From the NCBI GenBank assembly GCA_000434055.1, contig HF999641.1, positions 73,820 to 137,819 on the forward strand: a DNA stretch of 64,000 nucleotides, in the 5' to 3' direction. A program made the position numbers and the translations under genes. The stretch's first letter is position 1. Each line of letters opens with the position of its first letter. Source of the stretch: Ruminococcus sp. CAG:488 (GTDB lineage Bacteria; Bacillota; Clostridia; Oscillospirales; Acutalibacteraceae). Positions 44,286 through 53,202 of the stretch are shown here, in pieces. The notes beneath the pieces are model-generated. The model saw only the letters and a program-made list of their open reading frames with translations. It did not search any database and was not told the origin of the DNA.

Positions 44286-46910
44286 TTAGTCAGCAAGTGC
44301 AGCCTGTGCTGCAGCAAGACGAGCGATTGGAACACGGAACGGTGAGCAAGATACATAGTCGAGACCGATCTTGTGGCAGAACTCTACCGAAGAAGGATCT
44401 CCGCCGTGCTCGCCGCAGATACCGCAGTGGAGAGTCGGGCGAACTGCCTTACCCATCTTAACTGCCATATCCATAAGCTTACCTACACCAACCTGGTCGA
44501 GCTTTGCAAACGGATCGAACTCATAAATCTTGTGGTCATAGTAAGAACCGAGGAACTTACCTGCGTCATCACGGCTGAAGCCGAATGTCATCTGAGTAAG
44601 GTCATTGGTACCGAAGCAGAAGAACTCAGCTTCCTTAGCGATCTCGTCAGCTGTAAGAGCGGCACGAGGAATCTCGATCATTGTACCAACCTCATACTTA
44701 AGGTCGATGCCTGCTGCTGCGATCTCAGCGTCTGCTGTTGCAACAACTACGTCCTTGACGAACTTAAGCTCCTTAACCTCACCGGTAAGAGGAATCATAA
44801 TCTCGGGAACGAGTGCCCAATCCGGATGAGCCTTCTTAACGTTGATAGCTGCACGAATAACAGCCTTTGTCTGCATCTTAGCAATCTCAGGATATGTGAC
44901 TGTAAGACGGCATCCACGGTGACCCATCATCGGGTTGAACTCATGGAGAGAGCTGATGAGAGCCTTGATGTCCTCAACGGACTTGCCCTGTGCATCTGCA
45001 AGAGCCTTGATGTCAGCTTCCTCAGTCGGAACGAACTCATGGAGCGGCGGATCAAGGAAACGGATTGTAACCGGGTTGCCTTCAAGAGCCTCATAGAGCT
45101 TCTCAAAGTCGCCCTGCTGATACGGAAGAATCTTATCAAGAGCAGCCTCTCTCTCCTCGAGAGTATCTGCACAAATCATCTCACGGAAAGCAGCAATTCT
45201 GTCTGCCTCGAAGAACATATGCTCTGTACGGCAAAGACCGATACCCTCTGCGCCGAGCTCTCTTGCCTTCTTAGCATCTGTCGGAGTATCTGCATTTGTA
45301 CGAACCTTGAGTCTTCTGTACTTATCAGCCCACTCCATAACTCTGCCGAACTCGCCTGCGATCTGAGCGTCAACTGTCGGGATGATACCGTCATAGATGT
45401 TACCTGTTGAACCGTCGATTGAGATGTAGTCACCCTCAACGAAGGTCTTGCCTGCAAGCTCGAACTTCTTGTTAGCTTCATCCATCTTGATGTCGCCGCA
45501 GCCCGATACACAGCAAGTACCCATACCACGGGCAACAACGGCTGCGTGAGATGTCATACCGCCACGAACTGTAAGAATACCCTGAGCCGACTTCATGCCT
45601 GTGATATCTTCCGGAGAAGTCTCAAGACGAACAAGAACAACCTTCTCGCCTCTTGCAGCCCACTCTACAGCGTCCTCAGCCGAGAATACGATCTTGCCGC
45701 AAGCGGCACCCGGAGATGCGCCGAGGCCCTTGCCCATCGGTGTAGCAGCCTTAAGAGCCTTAGCATCGAACTGGGGGTGAAGAAGAGTGTCAAGGTTTCT
45801 CGGGTCGATCATCTTAACAGCCTGCTTCTCGTCGATCATGCCCTCGTCAACGAGGTCACAAGCGATCTTGAGGGCAGCCTGAGCTGTTCTCTTACCGTTT
45901 CTTGTCTGAAGCATGAAGAGCTTACCGTGCTCAACAGTGAACTCCATGTCCTGCATATCTCTGTAATGATCCTCAAGAGTATGGCAAACATCCTGGAACT
46001 GCTTGAAAGCCTCGGGGAACTTGTCAGCCATCTCGGAAATCTTCATCGGTGTACGAACGCCGGCAACAACGTCCTCACCCTGTGCATTTGTAAGGAACTC
46101 ACCGAAGAGGCCCTTTGCGCCTGTAGCCGGGTCACGGGTAAAAGCAACACCGGTACCGCAATCGTCACCCATGTTACCGAATGCCATTGACTGAACGTTA
46201 ACGGCAGTACCCCATGAATACGGGATATCGTTGTCACGACGGTAAACGTTAGCACGCGGGTTGTCCCATGAACGGAAAACAGCCTCAACAGCACCCATGA
46301 GCTGCTCCTTCGGGTCTGACGGGAAGTCAGCACCGATCTTTGACTTGTACTCGTCCTTGAACTGACCTGCGAGAACCTTGAGGTCATCGGCTGTAAGCTC
46401 AACGTCCTGAGTAACGCCCTTCTCGGCCTTCATCTTATCAATAAGCTCCTCGAAGTACTTCTTGCCGACTTCCATAACAACGTCGGAGTACATCTGGATA
46501 AATCTTCTGTAGCAGTCCCAAGCCCAACGCGGATTGCCTGACATCTCTGCGATTGTCTCAACAACATCCTCGTTAAGACCGAGGTTAAGAATTGTGTCCA
46601 TCATGCCAGGCATGGAAGCACGGGCACCCGAACGAACGGAAACGAGAAGAGGATTCTTCTTATCGCCGAACTTCTTGCCGGTGATCTCTTCCATCTTCTC
46701 GATGTAGTCCATGATCTGACCCTTGATCTCATCATTGATCTTCTTGCCGTCTTCATAATACTTTGTACAGGCTTCTGTTGTGATCGTAAATCCCTGGGGA
46801 ACAGGAAGACCGATGTTGGTCATCTCTGCAAGGTTTGCACCTTTACCGCCGAGGAGATTACGCATGTCTTTGTTACCTTCGGAAAAAAGGTAAGTATACT
46901 TAGTTGCCAT
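44286..46910 (-). CDS. ppdK: Pyruvate, phosphate dikinase
   Basis: 874 aa, the family length, from ATG 46910 with GGAGGTAAT 8 nt upstream; an ATG at 46925 precedes the ribosome site and is rejected. The N-terminal nucleotide-binding part has LLGGKGANLAEM and SVRSGARASMPGMMDTILNLG; the swivelling domain has ILTVRGGMTSHAAVVARGMG with the phosphorylated His; the PEP-binding part has GLCRTEHMFF, MGHRGCRL and LHCGICGEHGGDPSSV. It interconverts ATP + Pi + pyruvate with AMP + PPi + PEP, common in anaerobic Clostridia glycolysis. Codon choice is strongly biased (few rare codons), which suggests high expression. Confidence 0.97.
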   Translation of the reverse strand: MATKYTYLFSEGNKDMRNLLGGKGANLAEMTNIGLPVPQGFTITTEACTKYYEDGKKINDEIKGQIMDYIEKMEEITGKKFGDKKNPLLVSVRSGARASMPGMMDTILNLGLNEDVVETIAEMSGNPRWAWDCYRRFIQMYSDVVMEVGKKYFEELIDKMKAEKGVTQDVELTADDLKVLAGQFKDEYKSKIGADFPSDPKEQLMGAVEAVFRSWDNPRANVYRRDNDIPYSWGTAVNVQSMAFGNMGDDCGTGVAFTRDPATGAKGLFGEFLTNAQGEDVVAGVRTPMKISEMADKFPEAFKQFQDVCHTLEDHYRDMQDMEFTVEHGKLFMLQTRNGKRTAQAALKIACDLVDEGMIDEKQAVKMIDPRNLDTLLHPQFDAKALKAATPMGKGLGASPGAACGKIVFSAEDAVEWAARGEKVVLVRLETSPEDITGMKSAQGILTVRGGMTSHAAVVARGMGTCCVSGCGDIKMDEANKKFELAGKTFVEGDYISIDGSTGNIYDGIIPTVDAQIAGEFGRVMEWADKYRRLKVRTNADTPTDAKKARELGAEGIGLCRTEHMFFEADRIAAFREMICADTLEEREAALDKILPYQQGDFEKLYEALEGNPVTIRFLDPPLHEFVPTEEADIKALADAQGKSVEDIKALISSLHEFNPMMGHRGCRLTVTYPEIAKMQTKAVIRAAINVKKAHPDWALVPEIMIPLTGEVKELKFVKDVVVATADAEIAAAGIDLKYEVGTMIEIPRAALTADEIAKEAEFFCFGTNDLTQMTFGFSRDDAGKFLGSYYDHKIYEFDPFAKLDQVGVGKLMDMAVKMGKAVRPTLHCGICGEHGGDPSSVEFCHKIGLDYVSCSPFRVPIARLAAAQAALAD

Positions 46911-46991
46911 GGGTATTACCTCCATTTAAAATTATTACCTAAATTGTTAACAGCGATTGGGCAGAATAATCCCAATAACACGTTTCGTATT

Positions 46992-46999
46992 ATTATAAC
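46992..46999 (-). promoter_or_regulatory. Probable -10 of ppdK promoter
   Basis: Minus strand TGTTATAAT, an extended -10, about 85 nt before the start codon. The -35 region is weak, as often with extended -10 promoters. Confidence 0.5.
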
Positions 47000-47164
47000 A
47001 CACGGGACAAACTATTGCTATACATTTTTGAAATAAATAAGCACAAATAAACGCCTAAACTTTTGTGAAAATTGTCGTAAAAAAAATGAAAAATTCTATT
47101 GTATTTCTTTTGATTTTCTGCAATAATTAGTATGTAGATTTTTATTTACTGAGGAGGAAGCAAA

Positions 47165-48565
47165 ATGAGTTCAAATTGTGCAGTTATTCTGGCAGCAGGT
47201 CAAGGCACGCGAATGAAATCGTCAAAGCCTAAGGTTCTCGCCGAGGTTTTGTTCAAACCTATGATAGATTGGGTCACCGACGCGGCGGTCAACGCCGGCG
47301 TCGAGGATATTTGCCTGGTTACGGGCTTCAAGCATGAGATGATCGATGAACATTTCGGCGGCAGATTCAAGACCGTCGAGCAGAAGGAGCTTCTCGGTAC
47401 GGGTCACGCAATCATGCAGGCAAAGGATTTTATCAAGGAGCATATCCCGGGCAACGTGCTCGTTCTCAACGGTGACGCTCCCCTTATCCCTGCCGAAACT
47501 CTCAAAGCGGCTCTTGATTATCATATTGCAGGCAACAATGCCGCAACGGTAATTTCCGCAAAGGTTGCCGATCCGTTCGGTTACGGCAGAATAATCCGTT
47601 CAAGAGACGGTAAGCTCAAAAGGATAGTTGAGGAGAAAGAAGCTACACAGGCCGAAAAGATAGTCAATGAGGTAAACTCGGGCGCATATTGGTTTTCCGG
47701 CTCGGTTCTTCTCGAATCGCTCGAGGGTATAATCGAAAAGCACGACAGAAAGAATGATGAAGCGATCGAATATCATCTTACCGACGCAGTTGAGGTCATT
47801 CTTGAAAAAGGTCTCAATGCCGTCGCTTACGATGCAAGCTCACCCGACATCGTTCTCGGCGCAAACGACAGGGTACAGCTCCAGCTGCTCAACGATATCG
47901 CTCGCAGGAACATTCTCAAAAAGCACATGCTCAACGGCGTTTCGATTCCGTGTGCGGACGGAGTTATCATCTCACCCGACGCTAAAATCAAAGCAGATAC
48001 GGAAATCCTTCCCGGCACGATAATCAAGGGCAAGTCCGTTATCGGTGCAAACTGCGATATAGGCCCGAACAGTCTCATTGAGGACAGCGTTATCGGTGAC
48101 AACGTTTCGCTCAACAATGTTCAATGCTACAGTGCGGAGATAAAGAACGGTGCACACATGGGTCCGTTCGTTCGTGTACGTCCCGGTTCGGTTATCGGCG
48201 AGGGAGTCAAGGTCGGTAACTTTGTTGAATTCAAGAATTCCGTCATCGGCGACCATACGAGCGTCGCTCACCTGACATATATAGGCGATTCCGACGTTGG
48301 CAGCGGTGTAAACTTCGGTTGCGGCTGTGCGACCGCCAACTATGACGGCAAATCCAAGGCGAGAACAAAAGTCGGAAACAATGCGTTCATCGGCTGCGAC
48401 ACTTGCCTTGTCGCTCCCGTTCAGGTCGGAGACAACGCATACACGGCAGCAGGCTCGGTCATCACCGATGACGTTCCCGACAATGCTCTTGCAATTGCAA
48501 GAGCCAAGGAATCCGTCAAGAAGGATTGGGTCAAGAAAAAGAAGCCATACAGATGGCAGAAGTAA
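47165..48565 (+). CDS. glmU: Bifunctional UDP-N-acetylglucosamine pyrophosphorylase/glucosamine-1-phosphate acetyltransferase
   Basis: 466 aa. The uridylyltransferase domain starts ILAAGQGTRMKSSKPKVL and includes LLGTGHAIMQA, LNGDAPL and the EVNSGAYWF segment. The C-terminal half is a left-handed beta helix with VRPGSVIGEGVKVGNFVEFKNS, LTYIGDSDVGSGVNFGCG, TANYDGKSKARTKVG and a basic tail. It makes UDP-GlcNAc for peptidoglycan and for the polysaccharide and teichoic acid pathways in this window. GAGGAGG precedes the start. Confidence 0.97.
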   Translation: MSSNCAVILAAGQGTRMKSSKPKVLAEVLFKPMIDWVTDAAVNAGVEDICLVTGFKHEMIDEHFGGRFKTVEQKELLGTGHAIMQAKDFIKEHIPGNVLVLNGDAPLIPAETLKAALDYHIAGNNAATVISAKVADPFGYGRIIRSRDGKLKRIVEEKEATQAEKIVNEVNSGAYWFSGSVLLESLEGIIEKHDRKNDEAIEYHLTDAVEVILEKGLNAVAYDASSPDIVLGANDRVQLQLLNDIARRNILKKHMLNGVSIPCADGVIISPDAKIKADTEILPGTIIKGKSVIGANCDIGPNSLIEDSVIGDNVSLNNVQCYSAEIKNGAHMGPFVRVRPGSVIGEGVKVGNFVEFKNSVIGDHTSVAHLTYIGDSDVGSGVNFGCGCATANYDGKSKARTKVGNNAFIGCDTCLVAPVQVGDNAYTAAGSVITDDVPDNALAIARAKESVKKDWVKKKKPYRWQK

Positions 48566-48575
48566 GAGGTAGATT

Positions 48576-49331
48576 ATGAACAACAAAATTTTAATGAGAA
48601 TTATTTCGCTTGTCATGGCAGCGAGCGTTGTGCTCGCCGTCGGCGGCTGCGGAAAGAAGGGCAACACTGCGGACGTCATATCCGGTGCTGACGCTTCTAA
48701 CGGAACAACCAAGGCAAGCGTTCAAGAGGTCATTGACGGAAAAGGTGCTCCGGTTCAGCCGAGCGTTGACGAAAAAGCAAGCACCGCCGTTGTCAAGTAC
48801 ACATCGGTCAATGCCGAAGGCAAGAGCGAAGATGCGACGAGAATCGTCAAGGTTGACAGTCCTATTATTAACGACCTGACGATGAGCACCAGACTCAGCG
48901 AGACCATTAAAAACGATGCTCAAAAAGTAAAGCTTGTCAACACCATGGTTGACAACGGAGTTGACAAGAGCAAGGCTGAGGACATCGTCAAGAATGCAGA
49001 AAAATGGGTCGAGTTCGGATACACGGCTTATATTGCTAACACAAGCTCGCAGAGACTTATCACATCGTTCCTTGAATTGACAAATTCAAACAACAATCTT
49101 GTCGTTTTGAAAAATCTCGACTGCGAATACGGAATCAAATCCGGTTCTGGCGTACCGGTTTATATTTCGGGTCTTGTAAACGTTGATAAATATCCCGACG
49201 AGGAAACAATAATCAAAGAGCTCAACGACATGAAGGTCAAGCTTGTTTACACCCTCGTCGATGACAGCATTACCGATATTGACAACTGGGACTCGGTAAC
49301 CAAAAAAACAATGACCGTTAAATTCGGTTAA
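48576..49331 (+). CDS. Predicted lipoprotein of unknown function
   Basis: 251 aa with a lipoprotein signal ending VLAVGGC (lipid-carrying Cys near residue 25) and a Lys/Gly/Ser linker. The rest is a soluble extracellular domain rich in Val, Asp, Lys with no motif I recognise; AEDIVKNAEKWVEFGYTAYIAN and VVLKNLDCEYGI are its most distinctive stretches. It is 10 nt after glmU and 73 nt before pth, so it may be in their transcript. AGAGGTAG precedes the start. Confidence 0.8.
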   Translation: MNNKILMRIISLVMAASVVLAVGGCGKKGNTADVISGADASNGTTKASVQEVIDGKGAPVQPSVDEKASTAVVKYTSVNAEGKSEDATRIVKVDSPIINDLTMSTRLSETIKNDAQKVKLVNTMVDNGVDKSKAEDIVKNAEKWVEFGYTAYIANTSSQRLITSFLELTNSNNNLVVLKNLDCEYGIKSGSGVPVYISGLVNVDKYPDEETIIKELNDMKVKLVYTLVDDSITDIDNWDSVTKKTMTVKFG

Positions 49332-49404
49332 CCGCAAAAAGAAAAGAAACAAATTTGTCGTATTGAGGTCAAAGCTTCAATACGGCAATTTCCTGAGGTA
49401 CAAG

Positions 49405-50007
49405 ATGTTCTTTAAACGAAGCAAAGGAATTGCCCCGGGACCGATTGAATTTCTTATAGTCGGTCTCGGCAATCCGGGTAAAAATTATGAATTCACTCGC
49501 CACAACGCTGGCTTTCTGACGCTTGACCATATTGCAAGCGAGCTTGACACAGAGATTAACAATCTTAAAAACAATGCGCTTGTCGCAGACGTTGTTATCA
49601 ACAATCACAGATGCCTGCTTGTCAAGCCGCAGACGTTTATGAACAACAGCGGCACGGCTGTCAGAGACATTGCGAAGTTCTATAAGATACCGCCGGAGAA
49701 GATAATCGTTATTTTCGACGATATTTCCCTCCCCTGCGGCAAGCTGAGAATAAGGCGCAAGGGTACGGACGGCGGACACAACGGAATCAAAAGTATTATT
49801 TATCATCTCAATTCCGACCAATTCCCGAGAATTAAAATCGGCGTAGGTGCAAAACCGAACCCCGAATACGATCTCGCCGACTGGGTTCTTTCAAAATTCA
49901 GCAAAGACGATACGGAACAGCTCAAGGCCGCCATAACAAAGGCAACCGAGGTGCTCCCGTTTATTCTTGACGGCGAAATAGACAAAGCAATGAATAAGGC
50001 AAATTAA
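49405..50007 (+). CDS. pth: Peptidyl-tRNA hydrolase
   Basis: 200 aa from ATG 49405 (CTGAGGT upstream); an ATG at 49363 lacks a clear site. The core is FLIVGLGNPGKNYEFTRHNAGF, with the catalytic His in TRHNAG, KPQTFMNNSG, IFDDISLPCGKLRIRRKGTDGGHNGIKSI. It releases tRNA from peptidyl-tRNA that has dropped off ribosomes. A ~13-residue N-terminal extension (FFKRSKGIAPGP) is unusual but small. A terminator follows. Confidence 0.95.
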   Translation: MFFKRSKGIAPGPIEFLIVGLGNPGKNYEFTRHNAGFLTLDHIASELDTEINNLKNNALVADVVINNHRCLLVKPQTFMNNSGTAVRDIAKFYKIPPEKIIVIFDDISLPCGKLRIRRKGTDGGHNGIKSIIYHLNSDQFPRIKIGVGAKPNPEYDLADWVLSKFSKDDTEQLKAAITKATEVLPFILDGEIDKAMNKAN

Positions 50008-50010
50008 AGC

Positions 50011-50039
50011 GGACGGCTTCGGCCGTCCGTGATTTTTTT
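50011..50039 (+). terminator. Terminator after pth
   Basis: GGACGGC (50011-50017) pairs with GCCGTCC (50022-50028) around a UUCG loop, followed by GTGATTTTTTTG. Confidence 0.92.
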
Positions 50040-50052
50040 GTCAACAACTCCT

Positions 50053-50077
50053 TGCACCGAAATTTCACTTGGTGCAG
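50053..50077 (+). repeat. Hairpin in the pth-terS gap
   Basis: TGCACC (50053-50058) pairs with GGTGCA (50071-50076), loop of 12 nt, followed by GATTTTATAAAT. It might be a weak terminator or the 5' part of a short RNA. Confidence 0.4.
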
Positions 50078-50151
50078 ATTTTATAAATCAAATCGAAATC
50101 AATGCATCCACTTACGCTAAATGTGAATAAATTGTAAATAAAATAATTATT

Positions 50152-50196
50152 AACAGCAGTCAATAACCGAAAAAGGTTATGGATTGCTGTTTTTTG
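50152..50196 (+). terminator. Second terminator/attenuator before the phage head module
   Basis: AACAGCA..ATAACC pairs with GGTTAT..TGCTGTT around GAAAAA, followed by TTTTTT. It lies 64 nt before terS and over 100 nt after the pth terminator, with no protein-coding gene in between. Confidence 0.75.
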
Positions 50197-50259
50197 CGCT
50201 TAGATTGAGAGGCAACTCTCACAAAACGGTTAACCGTACAAAAATGAAAGGAAGTTTTT

Positions 50260-50736
50260 ATGGCACTTGAAGAAAAAGAAAAGCTGTTTTGTTTATTCTT
50301 TTCTCTGACAAGGGATGCACGAGCCTCTGCAGCCAAGGCAGGCTACGGAATCAAAGCCCGCAAGGTCGGCCCGTCAATGCTTGAGCGCAAGGACATCAAA
50401 AAGGAAATCGAGCGGCTTGACAAACTGCGAAACATCAACCGTGACGAGATCATCGCAGGATATCGCCAGCTTGCATTCGGAAATATTTCGGATGCCGTCA
50501 GACTGGCATATTCCGACGAAAAGCCTATGCTTGGAACGGAAAAGCTTGACCTTTTCAACGTCAGCGAAATCAAACGTCCTAAGGGCGGCGGTCTCGAGAT
50601 CAAATTTTTTGACCGTCTCAAAGCACTTGAGCACTTGGAGCAGCTTTGTTCCGGCGGTGATGAGGACAGTGCTCTCCCCTTCTACAAGGCGCTTGAAAAC
50701 AGCGCCGCAAAAGTGAGGAATGATAAGCTTGAGTAG
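50260..50736 (+). CDS. terS: Phage terminase small subunit
   Basis: 158 aa. EEKEKLFCLFFSLTRDARASAAKAGYGIKARKVGPSMLERKDIKKEIERLDKL is the helix-turn-helix DNA-recognition part seen in small terminases; DEIIAGYRQLAFGNISDAVRLAY is typical of the family. It would choose the DNA to be packaged. AAAGGAAG precedes the start. It is the first gene of the head module and overlaps terL. Confidence 0.85.
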   Translation: MALEEKEKLFCLFFSLTRDARASAAKAGYGIKARKVGPSMLERKDIKKEIERLDKLRNINRDEIIAGYRQLAFGNISDAVRLAYSDEKPMLGTEKLDLFNVSEIKRPKGGGLEIKFFDRLKALEHLEQLCSGGDEDSALPFYKALENSAAKVRNDKLE

Positions 50737-51997
50737 CTCACTTTCATCATTCAGGAATTTTTCCGAAAAGCAGCTTCAAGCGATGACATGGTGGTGTGAC
50801 AGTTCGGACAAGAATTTTTACGACGCTATCATTTGCGACGGTGCTGTACGTTCGGGAAAAACAGTATGTATGTCTCTTTCTTTTATTGCCTGGTCATTTT
50901 ATGCGTTTTCCGACACGTCATTTGCTATATGCGGGAAAACCATAGCATCGTTAAAAAGGAATGTTATTGTTCCTTTAAATTCAATTTTGGCTTCCCTCGG
51001 TTTTTCAATGAAGCTTAAATCGTCGCAAAACTATATTGAAATGACCTACAAGGACAGAGTAAACCGTTTTTACCTTTTCGGCGGAAAAGATGAAGGTTCG
51101 GCGGCTTTGATTCAGGGTATGACGCTCGGCGGAGTTCTGCTCGATGAGGTGGCTCTTATGCCGCGGTCGTTTGTTGAGCAGGCAATCGCAAGATGTTCGC
51201 TTGACGGCTCAAAGCTGTGGTTCAACTGCAACCCGGAACATCCTATGCACTGGTTCTACCGTGAATGGATACTAAAGGCAAAGCAGAAGAACTGCCTCTA
51301 TCTTCATTTTACAATGCGTGACAATCCGTCGCTGACAGAAAAGATAATCCGGCGCTACGAAAGCCTTTACTCGGGTGCTTTCTACAAAAGATTTGTCGAG
51401 GGCAAATGGGTCGCGGCTCAGGGCGTTGTTTATCCTATGTTCAGCGAGGAAATCCATGTCACTGTCCCTCCCGAAACCGATCGGTTCACACGATTTTTCA
51501 TCTCCTGCGATTACGGCACGGTCAATCCGTGTTCGTTCGGTCTATGGGGCGAATATGAAAAGAAATGGTACCGAATACGTGAATACTACTATGATTCACG
51601 CAAAATAGGCGAACAAAGAACAGACGCCGAGCATTATGAGGAGCTTGAAAAGCTTGCCGATAATCTCAGAATTGAATCGGTCATCGTTGACCCATCGGCA
51701 GCAAGCTTTATTCAATGCATCCGCAGAAAAGGACGTTTCACGGTGATACCTGCGAAGAATGATGTCGTTGACGGAATCAGACAGGTATCCGATGCTCTCA
51801 AGCAACGGGTGATATATTTTTCGCCCGAATGCAAGGACACGCTCCGTGAATTTTCGCTTTACAAGTGGGACGATAAAGCAGTTCGGGACGCACCGCGCAA
51901 GGAAAATGACCATGCCATGGACGATCTACGCTACTTCGTCACTACGGCGCTGAATGCGCCCGAAAATGACTTTTTCGTTATGAGTGTTTCTCGTTAA
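50729..51997 (+). CDS. terL: Phage terminase large subunit
   Basis: 422 aa from TTG 50729 (AGGA 9 nt upstream); ATG 50720 is possible but abuts AGGA. The ATPase has DGAVRSGKTVCM (Walker A), GMTLGGVLLDEVALMP (Walker B) and WFNCNPEHPMHWFYREW; the nuclease has FISCDYGTVNPCSFGLW, VIVDPSAASFI and HAMDDLRYFV with the metal-binding acids. All appear intact, so the motor could be functional. PBSX-like large terminase type. Confidence 0.93.
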   Translation: MSSSLSSFRNFSEKQLQAMTWWCDSSDKNFYDAIICDGAVRSGKTVCMSLSFIAWSFYAFSDTSFAICGKTIASLKRNVIVPLNSILASLGFSMKLKSSQNYIEMTYKDRVNRFYLFGGKDEGSAALIQGMTLGGVLLDEVALMPRSFVEQAIARCSLDGSKLWFNCNPEHPMHWFYREWILKAKQKNCLYLHFTMRDNPSLTEKIIRRYESLYSGAFYKRFVEGKWVAAQGVVYPMFSEEIHVTVPPETDRFTRFFISCDYGTVNPCSFGLWGEYEKKWYRIREYYYDSRKIGEQRTDAEHYEELEKLADNLRIESVIVDPSAASFIQCIRRKGRFTVIPAKNDVVDGIRQVSDALKQRVIYFSPECKDTLREFSLYKWDDKAVRDAPRKENDHAMDDLRYFVTTALNAPENDFFVMSVSR

Positions 51998-52059
51998 CAC
52001 TCTTGCGGCCGCCTCCTGAATCGGCGGTTGCCTCCACACAAAAAGAAAGGAGAATTTCA

Positions 52060-53202
52060 GTGGGAATATTCAAGAAATTATCCGCTGCAAAAACCGCGGT
52101 CTCAGCACCGCAAACCTACAAGAAAAATCCTTTCAGTCTTCTTGACAGCTACACTCCCCTCTCATCAATGCAGAACAGTCTCTACCGTGAGCTTCGTGAA
52201 GCTATCCCTATTGTGGACGCTGCGATTTATAAAATCATCAGGCTCACAGGCGGTTTTCATGTTGACTGCAAAGACAAGACATGTGAAAAAGAGCTTCGTC
52301 GCTTTCTTCGTGAGATCAGGGTCGGCTCGGGTCAGCAAGGCATAAATGCTTTTATGTCGGCTTATTTTGAACAGCTTTTGACCTATGGAACGGCGGTCGG
52401 TGAGATGATCACCGATTCAAACGGAGATTTCGTCGCCCTCTACAATGCCGACATTGACGACATTGAACTGAAACGCGGCGACGACGGCTTTTCAAGCATA
52501 GTATGCGTTCGAGAACTTGCCGAAACCAGGCCGGTCACTTATCCTCAGCTTGTTCTTCTCTCGGTTCTCAATCCCGAAGCAGGTCAGCTTACCGGCAGCT
52601 CACTTTTAAAGGGTCTGCCGTTTGTCAGCAACATTCTGATGAAGATTTATAACACTATCGGAATCAACTGGGACAGGGTCGGCAACGTCAGGTTTGCCGT
52701 CACATATAAGCCGCAGAACGATGTTGTTGACCGTGCATATGCAAAGGACAGAGCGCAGCAGGTCGCCCGTGAATGGAGTGAGGCAATGCAGCCCGGCAAC
52801 CAGGTCAAAGACTTCGTTGCCGTAGGCGATGTCAGCATCAAAGCAATCGGAGCGGACAATCAGATCCTCGACAGCGAGGTTCCTGTCCGTCAGATGCTTG
52901 AACAGATCGTTGCAAAAACGGGCCTTCCTCCGTTCATGCTGAGTCTGAGCTGGTCGTCTACCGAGAGAATGTCCTCTCAGCAGGCAGACGTGCTGACAAG
53001 CGAGCTTGAAGCATATCGCAGGCTGCTGACACCGGTAATCGAAAGAATTTGCCGTTTTTGGATGATTACCAACGGCAGAAATGACGGATTTTCCGTTGAA
53101 TGGGATGACATTACCCTTCAAGATGAGGTTGAACTGGCAAAGGCACGGCTTTACCGTGCACAGAGTGAAAGGATTGAACAGGAGTTGAAATCAGTTGAAT
53201 AA
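52060..53202 (+). CDS. Phage portal protein
   Basis: 380 aa from GTG 52060, 8 nt after AAAGGAG; the longer open frame has no site. IPIVDAAIYKIIRLTGGF, LLSVLNPEAGQLTGSSLLKGLPFVSNILMKIYNTIGINWDRVGN and LPPFMLSLSWSSTERMSSQQADVLTSEL are portal-type features. It forms the ring through which DNA enters the head and overlaps the protease gene by 8 nt. Confidence 0.87.
   Translation: MGIFKKLSAAKTAVSAPQTYKKNPFSLLDSYTPLSSMQNSLYRELREAIPIVDAAIYKIIRLTGGFHVDCKDKTCEKELRRFLREIRVGSGQQGINAFMSAYFEQLLTYGTAVGEMITDSNGDFVALYNADIDDIELKRGDDGFSSIVCVRELAETRPVTYPQLVLLSVLNPEAGQLTGSSLLKGLPFVSNILMKIYNTIGINWDRVGNVRFAVTYKPQNDVVDRAYAKDRAQQVAREWSEAMQPGNQVKDFVAVGDVSIKAIGADNQILDSEVPVRQMLEQIVAKTGLPPFMLSLSWSSTERMSSQQADVLTSELEAYRRLLTPVIERICRFWMITNGRNDGFSVEWDDITLQDEVELAKARLYRAQSERIEQELKSVE

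Noticed and set aside
44373..45410. 345-aa plus-strand open frame inside ppdK
   Set aside because: Antisense shadow created by the strong codon bias of ppdK; Cys/Leu/Ser-rich composition and no ribosome site.
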